From Acidobacteriaceae bacterium (lineage in GTDB: Bacteria; Acidobacteriota; Terriglobia; Terriglobales; Acidobacteriaceae): a stretch of 48,215 bases of DNA. The translations under genes and the position numbers were made by a program. The notes beneath the pieces are model-generated. The model was not told the origin of the DNA. It saw only the letters and a list, made by a program, of their open reading frames with translations, and did not search any database. Numbering within the stretch: the stretch's first letter is position 1; each line of letters opens with the position of its first letter. This document shows positions 23,800-33,220 of this stretch, one piece after another. The stretch lies in contig JANXUC010000148.1 of the NCBI GenBank assembly GCA_025352065.1, positions 1 through 48,215 on the forward strand, read 5' to 3'.

Positions 23800-25980
23800 A
23801 TGTTTCAGGCTCGACCGCGCCGCCAAGTCATCATCAGTTTTTTCGCGTTGATTGCGATTGCCGCTGCCAGTTTTGCAACGTTCTCCGTCCGAGCCGCGGA
23901 AAAGGCCCGCCTGCGGGTAGAAAACTACGAAATTGACGCCGATCTCAATCCTCGTGCCCACACGCTGACGGCCAAGGCGAAGGTCCGTTTTACTGCGCTC
24001 GACGATCTCAGCGCCGCCACCTTTGAGTTGCACAACGCGCTGCGCCCGACGAAAGTGACCGACGAAGCGGGCCAAACTCTACAGGTTGAACGAATTTCTC
24101 AGGACAACGCCATTCGCGTTTCGCTGCCCGCTGGCCTGGCCAAGAACGCAACCACAACACTGAACTTCGAATACACGGGCACGCTGGATTCGGCGGACGA
24201 CAGCCCCGTTCCTGGCATCAAGCTGGCCTCGGTTGGTGAGGATACTTCGTATCTGCTCTATGCGGGACGCTGGTTTCCGGTGAGCGGCTATGGCATCAAC
24301 CGCTTCACTGCGACGATTCGCGTTACCGTACCGGCGCACATGCTGGTCATCGGAAGCGGGTCACCAAATTCCGCGAATACTGGTGCCGCAGCTCCTCCCG
24401 ACGCCCCGGGCAAGATTGCTAACGACGCAGTTTCCGCGCCGCCAGCTCTGAAACGATCTCCGACTGCCACAAAGGGCACGGCTACGCAAGCAACTGCGGC
24501 TAACAAGACTGCGAAGGCCGCCAAGAAGCCGGGGGCGACGCCTGTTGTTCCGCCTTCGCCGAGCGCTCCGGGGCCGCGCAAAACTTGGACTTTTGTCTGG
24601 GATAAGCCTAGCTTCCCCGGCACCATCATCGCGGGCATCTTTACCGAGAGCAAGCCAACGGATTCCGGCGCCGGCATCAAGGTCTACTTCAAGCCTGCGA
24701 AGAAGGCATTCGTCAACACTTACGGCGAAACTGCGAGTAAAGAATTTCTGTACTTTACGGATTTGTACGGCGCGGCGCTGTCTCCCAATTTGAAACTGGT
24801 CGAGCTGCCGGATGACACTCTGCCATCGGCTTGGGCTCCGGAAATAGCGGCTATATCCAGCCGGGCCATCGGGGAGAAAACCAACTATCGCCTGCTTGCG
24901 AACACCATCGCGCGCCAGTGGTGGGGCACGATTGTGAGCCCCGCCTCGCGCGACGATTGGTGGCTCATGGACGGCTTTGCGCGCTTCTCGGAAGCACGGT
25001 ACGTAGAAAACGCAGTCGGCCAAACCGGCTACGACGAAGTCGCCAAGGACATGGCCGTCGGATCGTTGGCGTACGATACTGTTCCTCTATCCAGTCTGGG
25101 CAAACTCGACCCTTTTTCGCCCGAGTTCCAGTCGCTGGCGACCGACAAAGGCGCGGCAATTCTACATATGTTGCGTTACGTAATGGGCGAGGAGAAATTC
25201 GACAACACTATGCGCGGATTTGCCATCAAGCGCGCGCTGCAACCCTCAACTGGCGAGGATTTCCGCAAGGAAGCCGAGGCTCACCAGGGCTCTTCGCTGG
25301 TCTGGTTCTTCTCCCAATGGCTCGATTCCACAGGTGCTCCGGAGTTTAAGAGCAAATACACCGTCTACAGGCTTGGTAGCAACAAAGGCTTCCGCACGGT
25401 GGGAGAGATTAACCAGGATCTGGATCTATTCCGCATGCCGGTGGAACTCAGGATTGAAACAGACGGCAAGACCGAGCAGCGCACCGTCCAAGTGGTGGGA
25501 ACGAATTCCCCATTCACAGTGGAAACCTTCGGGCGCCCGCGCCGTATTGTGGTCGATCCCGACGATCATGTGCTGAAGAATTCACCCGACCTGCGGCTGA
25601 GAACCGCCATTCTGCGCGGCCAGCAGATGGTGCAGCAAGGCGACCTGACGGAAGCACTCAAGGAATTCCAGAAAGCGTTGGACGCCAACAAGAACAGTTC
25701 ATTAGCCCACTATCGCGTAGCTGAGGTGTTTTTCCAGCAGAGAAACTATCAGGCTGCCGCCAATGCTTACCGCGAAGCGCTCAACGGAGACGGAGAGCCA
25801 CGCTGGACGGAAGTTTGGTCCCACGTACAGCTCGGTAAGATTTTCGATGTAACTGGGCAACGCGAACGCGCTACGAACGAATACCGCCACGCTCTTGAAA
25901 CCAACGACAATACCGAAGGTGCGCAGGACGAAGCACGCAAGTATCTGAAGCAGCCTTTCGAGAAGGCGAAGACGAACTAA
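23800..25980 (+). CDS. M1-peptidase-fold protein without zinc ligands, with C-terminal TPRs
   Basis: 726 aa from the ATG at 23800 (GAGGAG 11 nt upstream); upstream in-frame ATGs lack a site. Signal peptide at 8-33. An M1 N-terminal beta domain follows, then a low-complexity Ala/Pro/Lys/Thr linker at about 185-260, an M1-like catalytic domain, and TPR-like repeats at about 615-710. The gluzincin motif is destroyed: H-E-x-x-H is replaced by Asn368-Thr-Ile-Ala-Arg372 before the conserved Q-W-W-G, and the third ligand Glu of N-E-G-F-A is Asp391 in M-D-G-F-A. The GAMEN motif is also missing. The protein is probably an exported binding or scaffold protein. It follows lpxB by 144 bp. Confidence 0.83.
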   Translation: MFQARPRRQVIISFFALIAIAAASFATFSVRAAEKARLRVENYEIDADLNPRAHTLTAKAKVRFTALDDLSAATFELHNALRPTKVTDEAGQTLQVERISQDNAIRVSLPAGLAKNATTTLNFEYTGTLDSADDSPVPGIKLASVGEDTSYLLYAGRWFPVSGYGINRFTATIRVTVPAHMLVIGSGSPNSANTGAAAPPDAPGKIANDAVSAPPALKRSPTATKGTATQATAANKTAKAAKKPGATPVVPPSPSAPGPRKTWTFVWDKPSFPGTIIAGIFTESKPTDSGAGIKVYFKPAKKAFVNTYGETASKEFLYFTDLYGAALSPNLKLVELPDDTLPSAWAPEIAAISSRAIGEKTNYRLLANTIARQWWGTIVSPASRDDWWLMDGFARFSEARYVENAVGQTGYDEVAKDMAVGSLAYDTVPLSSLGKLDPFSPEFQSLATDKGAAILHMLRYVMGEEKFDNTMRGFAIKRALQPSTGEDFRKEAEAHQGSSLVWFFSQWLDSTGAPEFKSKYTVYRLGSNKGFRTVGEINQDLDLFRMPVELRIETDGKTEQRTVQVVGTNSPFTVETFGRPRRIVVDPDDHVLKNSPDLRLRTAILRGQQMVQQGDLTEALKEFQKALDANKNSSLAHYRVAEVFFQQRNYQAAANAYREALNGDGEPRWTEVWSHVQLGKIFDVTGQRERATNEYRHALETNDNTEGAQDEARKYLKQPFEKAKTN

Positions 25981-25987
25981 CGCAGAT

Positions 25988-27226
25988 TTACTCGTACCGC
26001 AAGGCCTCAATCGGGTCCAGCCGGGAGGCTTTGATGGCGGGGACCATTCCGCTGATGATGCCGACAAAAATCAGGATAATCGTCGACGTCATCAAGGTTG
26101 CAGCGTTGATCTTCAGCTGAATATCTCCCTCGGCCGCATCTTCCATGAACGCGCTCCACAGTGTGAGCGAACCGACTGACCATGAAACAAGATAAGCAAG
26201 CACCACCCCGAACACTCCGCCCACAAACGTAATCGCTAGGGCTTCTGCAAGGAATTGAAACAGGATATGTCTCCGGCGGGCACCCAGAGCTTTTTCAACG
26301 CCAATCTCGCGCGTGCGCTGCGTCACCGAGACCAGCATGATGTTCATCAGTCCAACCCCGCCAATCCCTAGCGTTAGCAGACCGATAAAACCTAGAAGGC
26401 CTTTGATGGCGAGCGTAAGAATTCGCAATTCACCCAGCGCTTCGATGGAATCGAACACAAAAATCGCACGCTTGTCTTTCGGATCGAAACTGTGGTGGAA
26501 GGCCATGGAGGCGCGAAGAGCTTCGGCGACTTTTTCATGCGCGCCTTCGTACTCCACCACGATGCTATCTATGTGGTACGTATCGCGCAGGTTGCTCATA
26601 GAGCTGAAAGGCACATAGACCTTCGCGTTCATGTTGTCATCGCCGTTCTGAATAACTTTCTTCAGAATGCCGATAACCTGAAAAGACACCCCATCCACCC
26701 TTATGGTCTCGCCGATTGCATTCTGCCCTGAGAACAGTTTTTTCTTTACATCCGCGCCCAACACAGCCACGCGGTCATGCGAAAAGTCTTCCTGCTCGCC
26801 AAAGAACGTTCCTTCGGAAACATCCATATGCCGAATGCGCGCATACACCGAATAGACGCCGGTGACGCCATAGGTCGAGCTGCGGGTACCGTACGCCATC
26901 AACGACTGCTTTCCCGCTTCCGGCGAGACCCGCGTCAGCAGTGGCACCTCAGTCCGCACGTAATCAAGATCGTCCCGAGTGAGCCTGATTTCCGTACCGG
27001 CTTTGGTACCGCCCGCCTGCATCTCGGTACGTCCGGGAAAGATCGTAATCTGTTGTCCGCCAAAACTCTGGAACGCAACCATCAGCCCGCGTTCAAAACC
27101 TTCTCCGTATGCCAACAGCAAGACGACCGTCGCGATACCCCAGGCCATGCCCAACATGGTGAGCAGACTGCGGCGACGGTTGTGCTTCAAAGCCGCGTAC
27201 GATTGCTTGAGCAGATCGCCGAACAT
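25988..27226 (-). CDS. ABC transporter permease, MacB/FtsX type
   Basis: 412 aa. Layout of the MacB family: N-terminal membrane helix (about 20-42), a large periplasmic MacB_PCD domain (about 50-250), then three C-terminal helices (about 285-400) with the FtsX-like T-Q-R-T-R-E-I-G-V-E-K-A-L-G-A-R cytoplasmic motif. These permeases work mechanically on periplasmic substrates (lipoproteins, macrolides, peptides) with a separate ATPase and often an RND-type adaptor. Neither an ATPase nor an adaptor is next to it. It is 25 bp downstream of a paralogous permease on the same strand. Confidence 0.87.
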   Translation of the reverse strand: MFGDLLKQSYAALKHNRRRSLLTMLGMAWGIATVVLLLAYGEGFERGLMVAFQSFGGQQITIFPGRTEMQAGGTKAGTEIRLTRDDLDYVRTEVPLLTRVSPEAGKQSLMAYGTRSSTYGVTGVYSVYARIRHMDVSEGTFFGEQEDFSHDRVAVLGADVKKKLFSGQNAIGETIRVDGVSFQVIGILKKVIQNGDDNMNAKVYVPFSSMSNLRDTYHIDSIVVEYEGAHEKVAEALRASMAFHHSFDPKDKRAIFVFDSIEALGELRILTLAIKGLLGFIGLLTLGIGGVGLMNIMLVSVTQRTREIGVEKALGARRRHILFQFLAEALAITFVGGVFGVVLAYLVSWSVGSLTLWSAFMEDAAEGDIQLKINAATLMTSTIILIFVGIISGMVPAIKASRLDPIEALRYE

Positions 27227-27251
27227 CCAAAGCTCCCCATATGCGAACGAG

Positions 27252-28502
27252 TTACTCTTGCCGCAGTGCTTCTACAGGTTCGAGCAATGCCGCTTTGCGT
27301 GCGGGATACAGCCCTGCAATCACTCCCGCAACGGCTAACGAAAGAATCGCACCGGCCGCCGACGACGGCACCAGGCGCGGCGTATCAAACCCTTCCAGGA
27401 ATGGCGGCAACATGGCGAGTAACGCCATTAGTCCTCCCACCAGCACCAGGCCAATGCCCCCGCTGAACAACGTCAGGAATGCGCCTTCCACAAAAAACTG
27501 CGTCAGGATGTTGCGGTGCGTTGCGCCCAGCGCCTTCCGAAGGCCGATTTCTTTGGTTCGTTCCGAAACCGATATAAGCATGATGTTAACGATTCCGATC
27601 GCCCCCAGCCCCAGCGTAACGAACCCTACTACCCCAAGGAAACCATCCATGGCGTCAAAAATCTTGGCCACACGTTGGGCGCCTTCGATCGTATCCCAAT
27701 CCTCGAATGCATCTTCCGACTTCGGATCAAATTGATGATTGCGAGCGATGATCGTATGCAATTCGTCTTTGGCTTCAAGGTGCAAGTCTCGATTGATAGG
27801 CCGGTAATTCAAGAAGGAAATTGTGTCCTGCTGATTCTCTCCTTTGAGGGGAAAGAGGCCGCGCATCGTCTCAATCGGCATGAAGATTCGCGAGTTGGAT
27901 CCGTTGTTCCCTTCTCGTCCAATCTTTGCCAGAATGCCAATAATTTCGAACTGCACCCCGTTCAGTAGAATCGTCGAACCCACCGCGGGACGGCCGGGGA
28001 AAATATTCTTTACCAACTCCCAGCCTACGACCGCAACGCGGCGCCGGTCGGCATTATCTCGATCGTTCATCCAGCGGCCCACATCCACCGGAACATTCCG
28101 AATCTCGTTGTAGACCGGGGCCACCCCAAAAACCTGCCCAGCGGTCGAACCGTAATCGCTCACGGCGCGAATATCTTCCCGGTTGATGACCGCCGAAATG
28201 CAACGCAACTTGTGAGCCTGGTCGCGCACGGCGACATAGTCCGCGTAGGTAAAGTGGTAGGTGCGCCCGCTGAGCGAACTGCCTTCAACCCCAGGAATGC
28301 GCCCCGTAAAGGTAAACATGATGTCTTTACCGAGATTCGCCATGTTGCGCTCTTGCCCGCTGCGAAAGCCCTCGCCAAGTCCCACCAGCAGCAGCAGAGA
28401 TCCCACGCCCCAGGCGATCCCGAACATGGTCAAAAACGAGCGCAGCTTATGCGCCCACAACGTGGAAATGGATTGGCGGACGATTTCGACCAGGGTTCGC
28501 AT
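27252..28502 (-). CDS. ABC transporter permease, MacB/FtsX type
   Basis: 416 aa, paralogue of the next gene with the same arrangement: N-terminal helix, periplasmic domain, and three C-terminal helices with S-E-R-T-K-E-I-G-L-R-K-A-L-G-A-T. It starts the permease pair and probably forms a heterodimer with it. No ATP-binding subunit is encoded on either side in this window, so a MacB-type ATPase must act from elsewhere, or lies in an unlinked operon. Confidence 0.87.
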   Translation of the reverse strand: MRTLVEIVRQSISTLWAHKLRSFLTMFGIAWGVGSLLLLVGLGEGFRSGQERNMANLGKDIMFTFTGRIPGVEGSSLSGRTYHFTYADYVAVRDQAHKLRCISAVINREDIRAVSDYGSTAGQVFGVAPVYNEIRNVPVDVGRWMNDRDNADRRRVAVVGWELVKNIFPGRPAVGSTILLNGVQFEIIGILAKIGREGNNGSNSRIFMPIETMRGLFPLKGENQQDTISFLNYRPINRDLHLEAKDELHTIIARNHQFDPKSEDAFEDWDTIEGAQRVAKIFDAMDGFLGVVGFVTLGLGAIGIVNIMLISVSERTKEIGLRKALGATHRNILTQFFVEGAFLTLFSGGIGLVLVGGLMALLAMLPPFLEGFDTPRLVPSSAAGAILSLAVAGVIAGLYPARKAALLEPVEALRQE

Positions 28503-28695
28503 AAAGTTCGTTCTGGTTTACTTCCCTGCCGCCGCGCGCAGCGGCTTGGAAGCTCAACGCCGAGCGGGGGTCTCGTTTCCCGCCAGATCGCCTAGGGTTA
28601 GATACGCTGGATAAGGGCAGAAGGTTCCCGGCATCAGCAGGCTTAGACGCACGAACATGCCCTGCGGTTAGCCACCAGCGGACGGATTCAATTCA

Positions 28696-28720
28696 GCGGA
28701 GCAAGCTTCCGCTGCCACAC
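28696..28720. repeat. GCGGAGCAAGCT palindromic repeat, copy 1
   Basis: GCGGAGCAAGCTTCCGC folds into a short hairpin, followed by TGCCACAC. Similar copies, also with CCACAC or a variant, lie at 33221-33240 (minus) and 33341-33357. The rest of the 28503-28723 spacer shows nothing recognisable. Confidence 0.6.
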
Positions 28721-28723
28721 GAG

Positions 28724-29290
28724 CTAAGTCTCTTTTACAACTTCCACCTGTTTCCCTAAGCGACGTCCTACTTCGATCGCAGCCGCCAGCACTGCGTCTT
28801 CGGTTTCCCGAGCACGTACGACTTGCAGAACACGCATGGCATACACCGGCTGTGTAAATCGCATCCCCACACAACGAGAAGCACAGTGCGTAACGTCTGT
28901 GATATCGGTAATGCGCAGCGAAAACGTGCTGGAGGCCAGAATCGTGTTGGGCCGACTTATACGATCCAATAAACTAAAAATCTCAAGCTTGGATTCAATC
29001 TCGTCCGGCACGGCTTCGATCACAAATTCAGCCTGCCGAACCGCATCTTCAATCGTACTAGCGTATTCAATGCGGGCTAGAGCAGCGTCGGCCTGGCTGC
29101 GACTTACTTCGCCGCGTGCTACGGAATCATCCACCAGGACGCGGATATCCATTTCCGCATTCCGCAAGTTCGCCGGCAAAATGTCCTCCAAAACGGTTCG
29201 ATAGCCACCCAGCGCGGTCGCGTGGGCAATACCTCGCCCTACGTTACCCGCGCCGATTACAGCAATCGTCTGGATCGCAGCCAGAGCCAC
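28724..29290 (-). CDS. 3-hydroxyacyl-CoA dehydrogenase NAD-binding domain protein, probably inactive
   Basis: 188 aa, only the Rossmann half of the family. The N-terminus has V-I-G-A-G-N-V-G-R-G (NAD site). The usual catalytic His of G-x-H-F-x-x-P is Arg144 (G-M-R-F-T-Q-P), and the Asn of A-S-N-T-S-S is Ser121 (A-S-S-T-F-S). The C-terminal dimerisation domain is absent. The start is GTG at 29288-29290. It follows a 60-aa gene by 2 bp. It may be an NAD-binding protein of new function or a decaying gene; the intact NAD motif and lack of internal stops argue for function. Confidence 0.72.
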   Translation of the reverse strand: MALAAIQTIAVIGAGNVGRGIAHATALGGYRTVLEDILPANLRNAEMDIRVLVDDSVARGEVSRSQADAALARIEYASTIEDAVRQAEFVIEAVPDEIESKLEIFSLLDRISRPNTILASSTFSLRITDITDVTHCASRCVGMRFTQPVYAMRVLQVVRARETEDAVLAAAIEVGRRLGKQVEVVKET

Positions 29291-29292
29291 CG

Positions 29293-29475
29293 CTACTCGC
29301 GATCCAGCATTTCTAGAACGCCAAGAACGTTGGGGTCGGACTTACGGAAATATTCCGCCAACCGCTTGCGGTCTTCCGGGGTCAAGGAGGGCATGGAGGA
29401 ATGAATCCGCCGCAGCGTCGCGGAAATGTCATCTACATAGTTCATAAGACGAATAAGTTCACCGGTCGTTTGCAT
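29293..29475 (-). CDS. Small helical protein, unknown
   Basis: 60 aa from the ATG at 29473-29475 with AAAGGAC about 6 nt upstream; the frame is open to 29535 without support. Sequence features: helix T-G-E-L-I-R-L-M-N-Y-V-D-D-I-S-A-T-L-R-R-I, then S-L-T-P-E-D-R-K-R-L-A-E-Y-F and a last helix. It lies 2 bp before the dehydrogenase-like gene, so the two are co-transcribed. No family is recognised. Confidence 0.6.
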   Translation of the reverse strand: MQTTGELIRLMNYVDDISATLRRIHSSMPSLTPEDRKRLAEYFRKSDPNVLGVLEMLDRE

Positions 29476-29610
29476 GTTGGAAGTCCTTTCAAAATTGCTG
29501 GGGCCCGCGGAAGTATTGCGACAGCCTCTTTGCATTGTTCACGGTACGGAAGAATTAGTAAAGCGAGGGCCGAAGCTCGTTGGAACTATCGAACCTACGT
29601 ATGGAAATAG

Positions 29611-31140
29611 CTAGGCCGCGAACTCTTCGCCGGGGCCTAAATGAATCCCTTCCGGCAAGCGATCCGTCACTTCCGCCAAATGTGCCAGCCGGCCGGCTAA
29701 ATCGCCGCCAGTCGCTCCCGGAGAAAGCCGCCACGTCCAATTCCCTTCACTGACGCTGGGACGGTTCATCCGCGCTTCTGAGCCAAGTCCCAAAATATCC
29801 TGCATAGGGATCACGGAGAGCGACGCCATGGAATTGACCGCCGCCCGAATCAGCTGCCAGTGGATCCCGTCTTCGGAGCGACCAAGATAAACTTCCGCGT
29901 TGCGGCGCTCGTAGTCGCTCACAGTTTGCCACCAACCCACGGCCGTATCGGTATCGTGCGTACCCGTGTAGATGACGGTATCCGGCAGGCACTTATGCGG
30001 CAGGTAAATATGCGATCCTGCATCTCCGAAGCCGAACTGCAACACGGCCATGCGTGGCAGGGCCAACCCTTCGCGCAGCGCGTTTACGTCGGCTGTAATC
30101 ACGCCAAGGTCTTCCGCAAAAAACGGGAACGCCGGCAGCGCCTCCCTAACTCTATGAAATAAATCGTCTTTTGGACCATCCACCCAGCGACCGTTTACCG
30201 CCGTCGGCTCGTGTGCAGGGATTTCCCAGTGCTGCTGGAAGCCGCGAAAATGGTCGAGACGGATGTAGTCCACGTTCTGCGCGATCCATCGCAGTCTCTT
30301 GACCCACCAGTCGTAGCCATTTTCCTTCATCACATCCCAGCGGTACAGCGGATTGCCCCAGCGCTGGCCGGTCGGACTGAAGTAGTCGGGCGGAACCCCG
30401 CTGACGACGTAAGGATTCAGGTTCTCGTCAAGTTGAAACAGGCCCGGATTCTCCCAAACATCGGCGCTGTCGTAGTTCAGGAAGATCGCAATATCGCCAA
30501 CCACGCGAATCGAGCGCTCGGCAGAATAGCGGCGCAGAGCCTGCCACTGCTCAAAGAAGAAGAACTGCATCACGCGATCGGCAGCCAACGACTCTTTCAG
30601 CTCGCGGGCAGCCTTCTTCAGGGCTGCCGGTTCCCGGCGAGCCAGCTCACGCGGCCAGGTGTTCCACGTTTGTCGGTCATAGCGTTCCCGCAAGGCGCGA
30701 AAAAGGACGAAACCGTCCAGCCAGGACTTGTTTTCTTGCTGAAATCGATCAAAACGTTCCCGGGCGTTGCCAGAGGCATTTTTCACGAAATTACGAGCTG
30801 CTTCTTCAATCAGTGGAAGCTTTTGCAGTTGCACGGCCTCGTAGTCCACAGCCGACGACGGCGCCGCTAGATCCTGCAGACGGTCCCAGGCAATCCAGCC
30901 GTGCTCAGCCAGCCGCTCCAGGCTAATGAGCATGGCATTGCCTGCAAACGCTGAAATCGACGAATACGGAGAGTTGCCCAGCCCGACCGGGCTCAAAGGA
31001 AGTACCTGCCAGAGCCCCTGACGGGCCGTGGCGAGGAAGTTTACGAAACCATAGGCTTCGGGGCCAAAATCCCCGATACCCCCGCGGGAGGGCAAGGAGG
31101 ATGGATGCAGCAGGATACCAGTAGCGCGGGGGAACGGCAT
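29611..31140 (-). CDS. malQ: 4-alpha-glucanotransferase (GH77)
   Basis: 509 aa, the usual length for the bacterial enzyme. The family start (G-I-L-L-H-P-S-S-L-P-S-R-G-G-I-G-D-F-G-P) is complete, with Y-I-R-L-D-H-F-R-G-F (nucleophile Asp region), F-F-A-E-D-L-G-V-I (acid/base Glu region) and Y-T-G-T-H-D-T-D-T following. It transfers maltosyl or longer units between alpha-1,4-glucans in glycogen/maltodextrin use. It follows the foldase gene by 16 bp. Confidence 0.93.
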   Translation of the reverse strand: MPFPRATGILLHPSSLPSRGGIGDFGPEAYGFVNFLATARQGLWQVLPLSPVGLGNSPYSSISAFAGNAMLISLERLAEHGWIAWDRLQDLAAPSSAVDYEAVQLQKLPLIEEAARNFVKNASGNARERFDRFQQENKSWLDGFVLFRALRERYDRQTWNTWPRELARREPAALKKAARELKESLAADRVMQFFFFEQWQALRRYSAERSIRVVGDIAIFLNYDSADVWENPGLFQLDENLNPYVVSGVPPDYFSPTGQRWGNPLYRWDVMKENGYDWWVKRLRWIAQNVDYIRLDHFRGFQQHWEIPAHEPTAVNGRWVDGPKDDLFHRVREALPAFPFFAEDLGVITADVNALREGLALPRMAVLQFGFGDAGSHIYLPHKCLPDTVIYTGTHDTDTAVGWWQTVSDYERRNAEVYLGRSEDGIHWQLIRAAVNSMASLSVIPMQDILGLGSEARMNRPSVSEGNWTWRLSPGATGGDLAGRLAHLAEVTDRLPEGIHLGPGEEFAA

Positions 31141-31156
31141 GATTCGGTCGACTGCG

Positions 31157-33145
31157 TTAGAACCCCTGGGGACCGCGCCCTCCGGTTAGCGCTTTCAGTT
31201 CGCTTTGATTGACGACAATCTTGCCGGACTTCTCCAGTTGCTGGCGAAGATTTGCTACATACATGCCAAATAGTTCGTCGCGCTTGTTTTGCAGCAGGCC
31301 CTCGCGGATTTCGTCCTTCTTGGCGGCCAAGTCCGCAGCGGTCGGTTCTTCCTTGCTCACCAACTGTAAGACTGCGCCATTCTGCCCAGCCTGCGCCGGA
31401 CCGACGATGTCGCCTTCTTTGCCGGTAAACAGGCCTGCGATTTGTTCGTTCCCCATGGAACCCACATCGGGAACCTGCGCCGTCGGCAGGACAAAATCGC
31501 TGGTCTTGACGGTCAAGCCAAGCTCGCGAGCAGCTTTCTTCAAATCGTGGGTGGCTTTCGCGCGATCCCCCAACTCTGTCGTCTTCTTCGCGAGCAATTC
31601 GTTGCCGCGCTCGTTCTTGAACTGTTCTTCGAGCTTGCTGCGAATTTCGCCATAAGTAGGCGTCGACGGAGGCTGAATGCCCAGTACCTGATAAACGGCA
31701 TAACCCTGCGGAGTGTGCATCAGCTCGGGTTGAGCGTTCTCCTTAGCGCCAAAAACCACGCTCATGATTTCCGGAGCCACGCCTATCCCGGGCAGGGTAT
31801 CGGTGTTCGCAACAAAATCGGTGGTCACCGCACCGCCTGCGGCAGCCTTCTCGATGCCATTCGCGCGCGACTGCATCAGCAGTGTGTTGGCTTGCGCTTC
31901 GGCTTGGCGCTGGGCCACTTGCTGTTTCAAAACTGGCTCGATGTCGCCCTTCACTTCATCCAGCGGCTTCAGATGGGCGTCCTGCTTATCTTCCACGCGA
32001 ACAATATGGAAGCCATAGCTGCTTTTCAGCACATCGCTCGTCTGGCCCTTGGGCATGGAGAAAATAACTTTTTCCACGTCGGGAGAGCCATAGCGACCGC
32101 GCTGAATCCATCCCAACAGGCCAGCGGTGTTCGAGCTGCCGGAGTCTTCCGAATACTTGGCTGCCAACTGGCCGAAATCGCCGCCAGCTTTGATCTGCTT
32201 CGAGACATCGTCGGCCTTAGCGCGAGCCACATCCAGAGCTTTCTGGTCAACCTTGCCGTCCGCACCAGGAACCGGAGCTTTGATCAGAATGTGCCGCACA
32301 TTCACCTGCTCGGGCACACGATATTGGTCGCCGTGCTGCTGGTAGTAGCTCTTCAACTCGCTATCGCTCACCTGCACCGCAGCTTGTACCTTCGCTACAT
32401 CGACCAAGGCATAGCGCAGCTTGCGTTTTTCAGGAATTGAATTGACATAAGCGGCCTTATTCTTTTCGTGATAGGCCTTCAGTTCTTCTTCGCCAGGATG
32501 GACGCCTTTGCGAACTTCATCGGCATTGACAATGGCGTAATCGAACTTAACTTTCGTGTTCCTTTTGTGGAACTCGCTGTCGATTTCGGAATTGGTTACC
32601 ACGGCTGCGCCAGAAACGAGGGCGCGCAACTTCGTCGCCATCAGGCGATCCTTTTCCAGCTCTTCGAATTTAGCCACCGTCAGGTTGGCTTGCTGCAGCA
32701 CGTTTTCGTATTCCTTCTGTCCGATAAACTTGCCGCCGGGAAAAAACGTCTGGCTATATTGCCCGTGCTCAAATTCGTCCTTCAACTCCTCGTCGCTGAC
32801 TTTGATGCCCATATTCTGGGCAGCCACCAGCATGGCCTTGGCGCTAACCAGGTTCTCGTAAGCCCGCTGACTGAAGTACGGGAGCATCTGCTCCGCCATG
32901 GGGTTGCCACGCGGAAACTGCTGCCGCAACATGCCACGAGCAGTGTTGTAGACCTCCTGCGTGGTAACCTGCTCGCCGCCCACGGTAGCGACCACACCCT
33001 TGGTTAGAGGTCCGCCAGTCAATCCCATGCTGCTCCCAATACCTCCGGGAATGAGGGTGATCACCATCGCAACGCAGATGAGGGTAAGCAGCGTGCCGAT
33101 AACAATCTTCTTCGTCTTACCTTCAGTTTGGAGAAAGCGAATCAT
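31157..33145 (-). CDS. Membrane-anchored peptidyl-prolyl isomerase, PpiD/SurA type
   Basis: 662 aa. Single N-terminal transmembrane helix (about 15-35), a SurA_N-like chaperone domain with long helices (about 60-260), a parvulin rotamase domain (about 270-380, V-N-V-R-H-I-L-I-K and G-L-L-G-W-I-Q-R-G), and a C-terminal chaperone region. PpiD-type foldases help outer-membrane and periplasmic proteins leaving the Sec channel. A hydrophilic C-terminus ends G-G-R-G-P-Q-G-F. It is followed by malQ in the same direction, with 16 bp between. Confidence 0.87.
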   Translation of the reverse strand: MIRFLQTEGKTKKIVIGTLLTLICVAMVITLIPGGIGSSMGLTGGPLTKGVVATVGGEQVTTQEVYNTARGMLRQQFPRGNPMAEQMLPYFSQRAYENLVSAKAMLVAAQNMGIKVSDEELKDEFEHGQYSQTFFPGGKFIGQKEYENVLQQANLTVAKFEELEKDRLMATKLRALVSGAAVVTNSEIDSEFHKRNTKVKFDYAIVNADEVRKGVHPGEEELKAYHEKNKAAYVNSIPEKRKLRYALVDVAKVQAAVQVSDSELKSYYQQHGDQYRVPEQVNVRHILIKAPVPGADGKVDQKALDVARAKADDVSKQIKAGGDFGQLAAKYSEDSGSSNTAGLLGWIQRGRYGSPDVEKVIFSMPKGQTSDVLKSSYGFHIVRVEDKQDAHLKPLDEVKGDIEPVLKQQVAQRQAEAQANTLLMQSRANGIEKAAAGGAVTTDFVANTDTLPGIGVAPEIMSVVFGAKENAQPELMHTPQGYAVYQVLGIQPPSTPTYGEIRSKLEEQFKNERGNELLAKKTTELGDRAKATHDLKKAARELGLTVKTSDFVLPTAQVPDVGSMGNEQIAGLFTGKEGDIVGPAQAGQNGAVLQLVSKEEPTAADLAAKKDEIREGLLQNKRDELFGMYVANLRQQLEKSGKIVVNQSELKALTGGRGPQGF

Positions 33146-33220
33146 AGCGGTTTAAGACTCCGAGTCAACGTGCCAGGGGATAGAAACAGAAGCACTTAAT
33201 TATAAACGAGGAGTCGGTGT

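Noticed and set aside
30655-30680. Possible second parS half site (GTTCCACGTT)
   Set aside because: Only one half matches the consensus, and it lies inside malQ.
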